64,000 bases of DNA from NCBI GenBank assembly GCA_037176725.1, contig JAZBRS010000049.1, forward strand, positions 32,666,001 through 32,730,000. Reading direction: 5' to 3'. The notes under the pieces were generated by a model. That model searched no databases and was not told the DNA's origin. It saw only the letters and a program-made list of their open reading frames with translations. Position 1 is the stretch's first letter, and each line of letters starts with the position of its first letter. Source of the DNA: Posidonia oceanica. Taxonomy: Eukaryota > Streptophyta > Magnoliopsida > Alismatales > Posidoniaceae. The position numbers and the translations under genes were made by a program. This document shows positions 59,520-64,000 of the stretch, piece after piece.

Positions 59520-60950
59520 GTAAAAATGAACTAAAAATAAATAAAAATACTAGAAAGGTTGTGATGTGAATTAGGGTTTTAATTAAATTTTTTTAATGGC
59601 CATTTTGGGTTGATTAATGTGTTTTGGGCTTGATTAGGGTTTTAGGGTTTTGGTTTTGCTTTTAATTAGTTTTCACTTGATTAAATGTTTGTTAAACCTT
59701 TTTTAAATTGTTTTAAAAATTGTGTTTCCCTTGTTGGACACTTAGGATATTGATTAGGGTTTTTTAGGATTTATTTTTGTATTAACCAAGATTGGTTTTA
59801 GGTTTTTAAGTCTTAGTCTTCTTAGGGTTTTTTCTTTCTTAAGTCTTTTAAATTATGCTTTGATTTTTACTTGTTGATTTTTCTTGAAGTTTTTAGTTAG
59901 ATTTTTCTGGTTTGATAGGGTGTTTTTAAATCTTTTAAATGTGTTTTTCTTTTCCTTTTAATTTGTTTTTTCCTTAGGTTTGCTAGGTTAAGTCTCTTTG
60001 TTTCTTTAATTACTTGTTTTAGTGTTTGTTTTTTAATTCTTCTTTTTAGGGTTTGTTTTTTAATTCTTTTGATGGGGTTTTTATTTTTGGTAGATTTTGG
60101 TTTTATTTTAGTTTTTTCCTTGATTTTTCAGTGTTTTCTTTAGATTTGTTTTGCATTTTTTAGCTTACATGCTTGGTTTTCCTTTTAGTTTGATTTAGTT
60201 AAGTTTAGGTTTTTAATTGCTTGTTTAATGTTTTTTTAATTGTTTTTCTTAGGGTTCTGATTTGTTTCCTTTATGTTTTGGGATTTTACAGATTTTTAGG
60301 GGTTTTCATGGATTTTTGCAAAAGAGGGAAAAGGAAAAGAGAAGGAGGAAAGAAATGGAAAAAAGAGGGAGATAAAAGGAAAAGAGATAGGTTGAAGGAA
60401 AAGGATTTTTTGAAAATTAGGGAAAGTGTTAAAAATGAAGTAAAAATAGGAATAAGATAGAGGAAGGACAGAAGCATAAGGGGGCCCACAGCTAGGCCAG
60501 AAAAGGGGCAAAAAGGGGATGAAAAGAGAGATGATAATCAGGAGAGAGAGAGGAGAGAGAAAATGATAATCCCAGAGAGAGAAAAGGATAATTTGGATGA
60601 AAGGGGGTCTTAAGGGTCTTGGAATGGGGTGAAAATTGGTGAGTGGGCAGTCTAGCGTTTGAGGTGTTGGTCCTGAAGTTTTGGTTTGATTCTAAGAAGG
60701 TTTTGGAGGGGTTTCAAGGTATAGAAAAAGGGAAGTTTTGCCTAGGTTTTCTAGGATTTTTGGGAATGGTCTAGGTTTGGAAATTTCTGGGTTCTTGGGT
60801 AGGCTTGTTAAGTGAGTGTTGGTGGGTTTTCCTATGGATTTTGGTTAGGTTTTGAGCTTGGGAAGAGGGGTAAAGGCTTAGGTCAAGATGAGCTGATTTT
60901 GGAGGGTAAAGCAGAGGATTAGGGTTTGGTTTTGGGTTTGAGTCCAGCAA
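59520..60950. repeat. T/G-rich low-complexity block with TTTTAGGGTTTT words
   Basis: Long stretches built from TTAGGGTTTT, TTTTAATT and GGTTTT. The word TTTAGGG resembles the plant telomere repeat but occurs irregularly, not as a tandem array. Strong strand asymmetry (few C) runs for over 1 kb. Confidence 0.6.
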
Positions 60951-61473
60951 TCATCAGGAAGGCTCCAAGGATCCAAGCCTGTCAAGATGGGGTGTCAACA
61001 CTATTTCAAGAACCCAACTTGGACGAGATCCTCAGACCATACATGTTTAAAAACCAAACAACTGCTCGCCACAAACTTTATAGTGACTACCCGCTAGAGT
61101 ACACAAGTTAAGCATGATATAAAACAGTAGCCTTCAGCCAACTTGATCCAAATTTCCATAATATAACATTATATAAATATTACAATGCTGAAACAATTTC
61201 AGTTTTAATTGGTAGATTTCAGTGTTCAACTTACAATCCCATTTTTAAGATTAAAAATCTGCATCAACCTCTGTGCACATTGGTCCAACATCTCCATCTT
61301 CAGATTCAACATCATCATCCGCTTCTTGACTTGAAGCCCACATAAATAACATAAATACCAAAAAAAAAAAAATCTGATTCAAAGACAAAGTTACAAATGT
61401 TATTCCATAAAACATACTAATAAAAAAATAAACTACAATACCTATTTACAATGTTATCATTATTACCCTCTTT

Positions 61474-64000
61474 CTATGACGGACAATTTCTAGAATCATG
61501 ACTCACATTGTATTTCACACAACACTTGCATTTCCTATTCTTGTGTTTCTCCATATTTGATTTCAATCTCTTAGAACCACCACCTTTTGGTCTTCCACCC
61601 TTACCACTACCCTTCGTCTTAGCTTGACGAGGGATCATGATTTGAACATCAGGCATGAGTCTATTACTTCCACGAGTTATGGATCTTTTTCCTTTAGAAA
61701 AACTACAATCTTCCACATTATCATTCAAAGAATTGTCCAAGTTCAATGAAGACATTTGCTCCTTGAGTTCATCCAACAATTCCTCTAACCTTGACTTTGT
61801 AATCTATATTAAAGGTTTTGTTTTCAATGTAACACCCACTATCTCGTTAGTCAAACAAGAAAGTTCAATGTAAGAGCCAACATTCTCATCTATGTTACCA
61901 TCAGCATATATGTCAACCTTAATCCCATCCTTCTTTCCTCTCTTCCATCTATCTGTGATTAAATAATTTGGTAACTTTTGAATACCAAAATAATTTAGGA
62001 AAGCAAGCAAATGACAACAAGGAAGGGCAACAAATTCCATCAAACAACAACTACATCTTGGCTCTGAATTGTCCTCGTTTGCAAGTACAGTAAAATATTC
62101 CTCAAAATCCCCATATCTAAAAATATGATAGGACAATGTGGCCTGTCATAAAAACAATAAAAAAATTTCATAAACTAGTAATTATGTTACATAAAAAATA
62201 AACTATTAAATATTGCATAACAATTAAGACCAAGCATTGAAAATAAAAATCATGTATCATCATGTTACAAATATAAAATACTGAAACACCACAAGAAAAA
62301 TTCAGTTTCTAAAACATTCCCAAAAAAAAAAATGCTTCAGTTTCTAAAACAAGTAATTTCAGTTTAAGACCATGCATTGAAAATAATAATCATACATCTT
62401 CTTTTTTCAAGTATACAAGACTTAAACACAACAAAAAAAATTCTGAGATCTTGAAACATTCCAAAAAAAAATTGTTTCAGTTTCTAAAACAAAAAAATTC
62501 AGTTTAAGATCATGCATTGAAAATAATAATCATACATCTTCATTTTTAAAATATAAAATACTGAAACACAACAAAAAATTTCAGTTCCTGAAACATTCCA
62601 AAAAAATTTATGTCTCAGTTTTTAAAATAAAAAATTTCAATTTTATACCATGCATTGAGAAAAAAAAACATATATCTTCATTTTTCAAATATAAAATATT
62701 GAAACACAAAAAAAAAATCCTGAGTATCTGAAACATTCCAAAAAAAAAAAATTTCAGTTCCTAAAACAAGTAATTTTAGATTATGAAATCATAAAAATAT
62801 CCATTTTTTCAAATATCAGTTTATGAAATATAAAATAAAACATTCAGAATCTCAACATACAAATTTCAATTTCTAGAACCTGACATTTTAAATATCTGTA
62901 TACAATTATATAGAAATTTCAGTGTCTGCAATAAAAAAAGTTTCTCTGAATATAGTAAAAAAAACATAATTTAAATGTAAAAGGTACATACCAAAGAGGA
63001 AGAATTATTAACTTCTGGAAAGCGAATAGACCAGTAAAGACTTTCTTTCAATTACTCTTGGAATATATGAAAAACCTTAGTTGTGTACAACGAGTACACA
63101 TGCTTCTCAATAGGCAACTTTGAAACCATCTGCTGAATATAATGATTGTCTACAAAATCACTTGTATTCTCCTTCTCACGTTGCATCCTCAATGCACTTT
63201 CAAAGCGAATAACAAATTCAAATAAAGTGTTGTACTCTGTAACTCTACTTCTTAAAAAAGCATTCATACCTTCACTTCTTTGAGTAATTTTCATTCCTGT
63301 ACAAAATACATTTGCCAAAAAAATAGGAACCCACTTAAACCGTAGCTATCAGTCATTCATTGTTGCAAAGATTTTGGTTTGAAACCCAGTTATTCCATTT
63401 TCTTTCAAACTCTTCAATGGACTGACTCTTCCATACAATTTTATGGAATTTATTCATAACATCTTTTTTCTCGGCCACAGCTCTAAGTTTGACAGGCAAC
63501 TTTGACATAATATGCCAACAACAGAAACGATGAATTGTATCTTTAAAGTTCTCTCTTATTGCGGCATTCATAGCAGGATCTTGATCAGTAATCAACACAG
63601 AAGGAGATTTGCAAAAACACTCTTTAAACTTTCAAAAAACCCACTCAAAAGATTCTTGAGTTTCATTTATCATGAAAACAGATGCAAAAAAAACAGTTTG
63701 CATCTGATGATTAACTCCACAAAATGCACCATAAATCATCATATATTGATTAGTCTTGTAAGTAGTATCAAAAGTAATAGCATCAACAAACAAAGCACAA
63801 TCTTGAATGGAATTAGCATCTACCCAAAAACAATGAGTCAACTGCTTCTCATGATCTTGACGATATGCATAGAAAAAATTTGAATTCTTACTTTTTCTAG
63901 ACTCAAAATGGTCAACCAACAAGTCTACATCATAATCCTTTATTTCTTCCCTTATATCACGTCTCATGTTAACTACATCACGAATTATGCAATCCAACTT
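61474..64000 (-). pseudogene. FAR1-like MULE transposase, 5' end outside window
   Basis: Minus-strand blocks. 63997-63597 has YDVDLLVDHFESRKSKN, QLTHCFWVDANSIQDCALF and DAITFDTTYKTNQYMMIYGA (first catalytic-type Asp), then MINETQESFEWVF, a TGA at 63634-63632, and the same frame onward. 63598-63353 has LITDQDPAMNAAIRENF (second Asp) and HRFCCWHIMSKLP (C/H motif). After a frameshift, 63318-63052 has VFCTGMKITQRSEGMNAFLR. Beyond an intron-like gap full of repeats, 62147-61804 carries the SWIM finger (CSC...CCH). 61779-61474 ends in a zinc knuckle (CKCCVKYNVSHDSRNCPS). The family is the MULE/FAR1 transposases from which FHY3/FAR1 regulators derive. One nonsense codon, one frameshift and stops at 63052 and 61804 show decay. 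Confidence 0.85.
62200..62760 (-). repeat. Inverted copies of the AATGCATGG motif in the transposase intron
   Basis: The reverse complement reads TCAATGCATGGTCTTAAACT followed by GAAATT. It recurs at about 62371-62380, 62511-62520 and 62649-62657, with a variant near 62232, spaced 125-150 bases. Each is accompanied by CTGAAAC or TTTCAGTTTCTAAAAC words. Orientation is opposite to the seven units on the Ulp1 side. Confidence 0.8.

Larger units (their letters stand above)
55378..61000 (-). mobile_element. Solo LTR C, 5,623 bp, Ogre/Tat-like Ty3-gypsy
   Basis: The unit runs TGTAGCGATCCTGATCGG to GGGGTGTCAACA on the plus strand with perfect 5-bp flanks CTATT (55373-55377 and 61001-61005). On the minus strand it starts TGTTGACACCCCATCTTGAC, the usual start of plant Ogre/Tat LTRs, and near its end has CATGGTGGCGACTCTG and the complement of GGGAAGGTGTTAGGCACCC, also typical of that group (from memory). 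No gag-pol sequence is present. Inside are a degenerate tandem repeat (56050-56280), a zone rich in ATGCAA words (56640-57960), a GC-rich block (58020-59450) and a T/G-rich block (59520-60950). LTRs of this size are known in Ogre-type elements. A large LARD-like element is the alternative. Confidence 0.82.
44860..64000. mobile_element. MULE-2: large Mutator-like element with Ulp1 and FAR1-like genes
   Basis: The left end is taken at GGGAAGAGTTCAGTTACAAA followed by CTCATCCGTTAGATC, a layout I recognise from plant Mutator-like termini. The right end is beyond the window. Inside are a leader with repeated CGACGATC(T/C) words (45090-45350), a multi-exon Ulp1-type gene on the plus strand (46.6-52.4 kb) and a FAR1-like transposase on the minus strand (61.5-64 kb), converging. 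Both arms carry arrays of a motif around AATGCATGG plus many ACTGAAATTT/TTTCAGT words. A 5.6-kb solo LTR sits in the intergenic part. Both genes carry stop codons, so this copy is probably not autonomous now. Confidence 0.7.

Noticed and set aside
59520..60950. Interstitial telomere array
   Set aside because: TTTAGGG words are irregular and mixed with TTTTAATT; there is no tandem seven-base register.

Overview
This window is nuclear DNA of a flowering plant. The evidence is a complete six-exon light-harvesting gene (Lhcb5/CP26), a class III peroxidase, a plant-type TFIIIC subunit, GT-AG introns throughout, and plant Ty1-copia, Ty3-gypsy, hAT, PIF/Harbinger and Mutator-like elements. The Lhcb5 transit-peptide and N-terminal style resembles monocots, which is only a weak lean. 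Roughly three quarters of the window is transposon-derived.

Layout. 1-4.84 kb: hAT element with an almost complete transposase gene (minus strand), apparently inside an intron of the next gene. 5.3-8.2 kb: five in-frame 3' exons of the TFIIIC TPR subunit (GTF3C3/TFIIIC102-like, plus). 8.5-14.3 kb: decayed FAD monooxygenase pseudogene (minus), split by a deleted Mutator-like element (MULE-1) carrying a Ulp1 protease fragment and the tail of a FAR1-like transposase. 17.5-19.2 kb: intact Lhcb5 (minus). 20.2-29.8 kb: a 144-residue glycine-rich protein gene (minus) whose 9.1-kb intron holds a whole Ty1-copia element, itself carrying a Tourist-like MITE. 30.4-32 kb: tandem repeat, a small doubtful ORF, another MITE. 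32.9-40.0 kb: class III peroxidase pseudogene broken in exon 2 by a copia element that was in turn hit by two gypsy-like solo LTRs and a LINE. 40.07-43.13 kb: non-autonomous PIF/Harbinger element in the next peroxidase intron. 44.03 kb: orphan hAT end. 44.86 kb to the right edge: a very large MULE (MULE-2) with a Ulp1-type protease gene (plus) and a FAR1-like transposase gene (minus) in convergent orientation, interrupted by a 5.6-kb solo LTR with a perfect 5-bp target duplication.

Only Lhcb5 and the glycine-rich gene look intact in the window, with the visible TFIIIC exons consistent with a working gene that starts outside it. The most interesting structure is MULE-2. It combines a transposase and a SUMO-protease-like gene and carries arrays of a core motif around AATGCATGG in direct orientation on the Ulp1 side and inverted orientation on the transposase side. 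MULE-1 has the same gene plan but a different dispersed motif.
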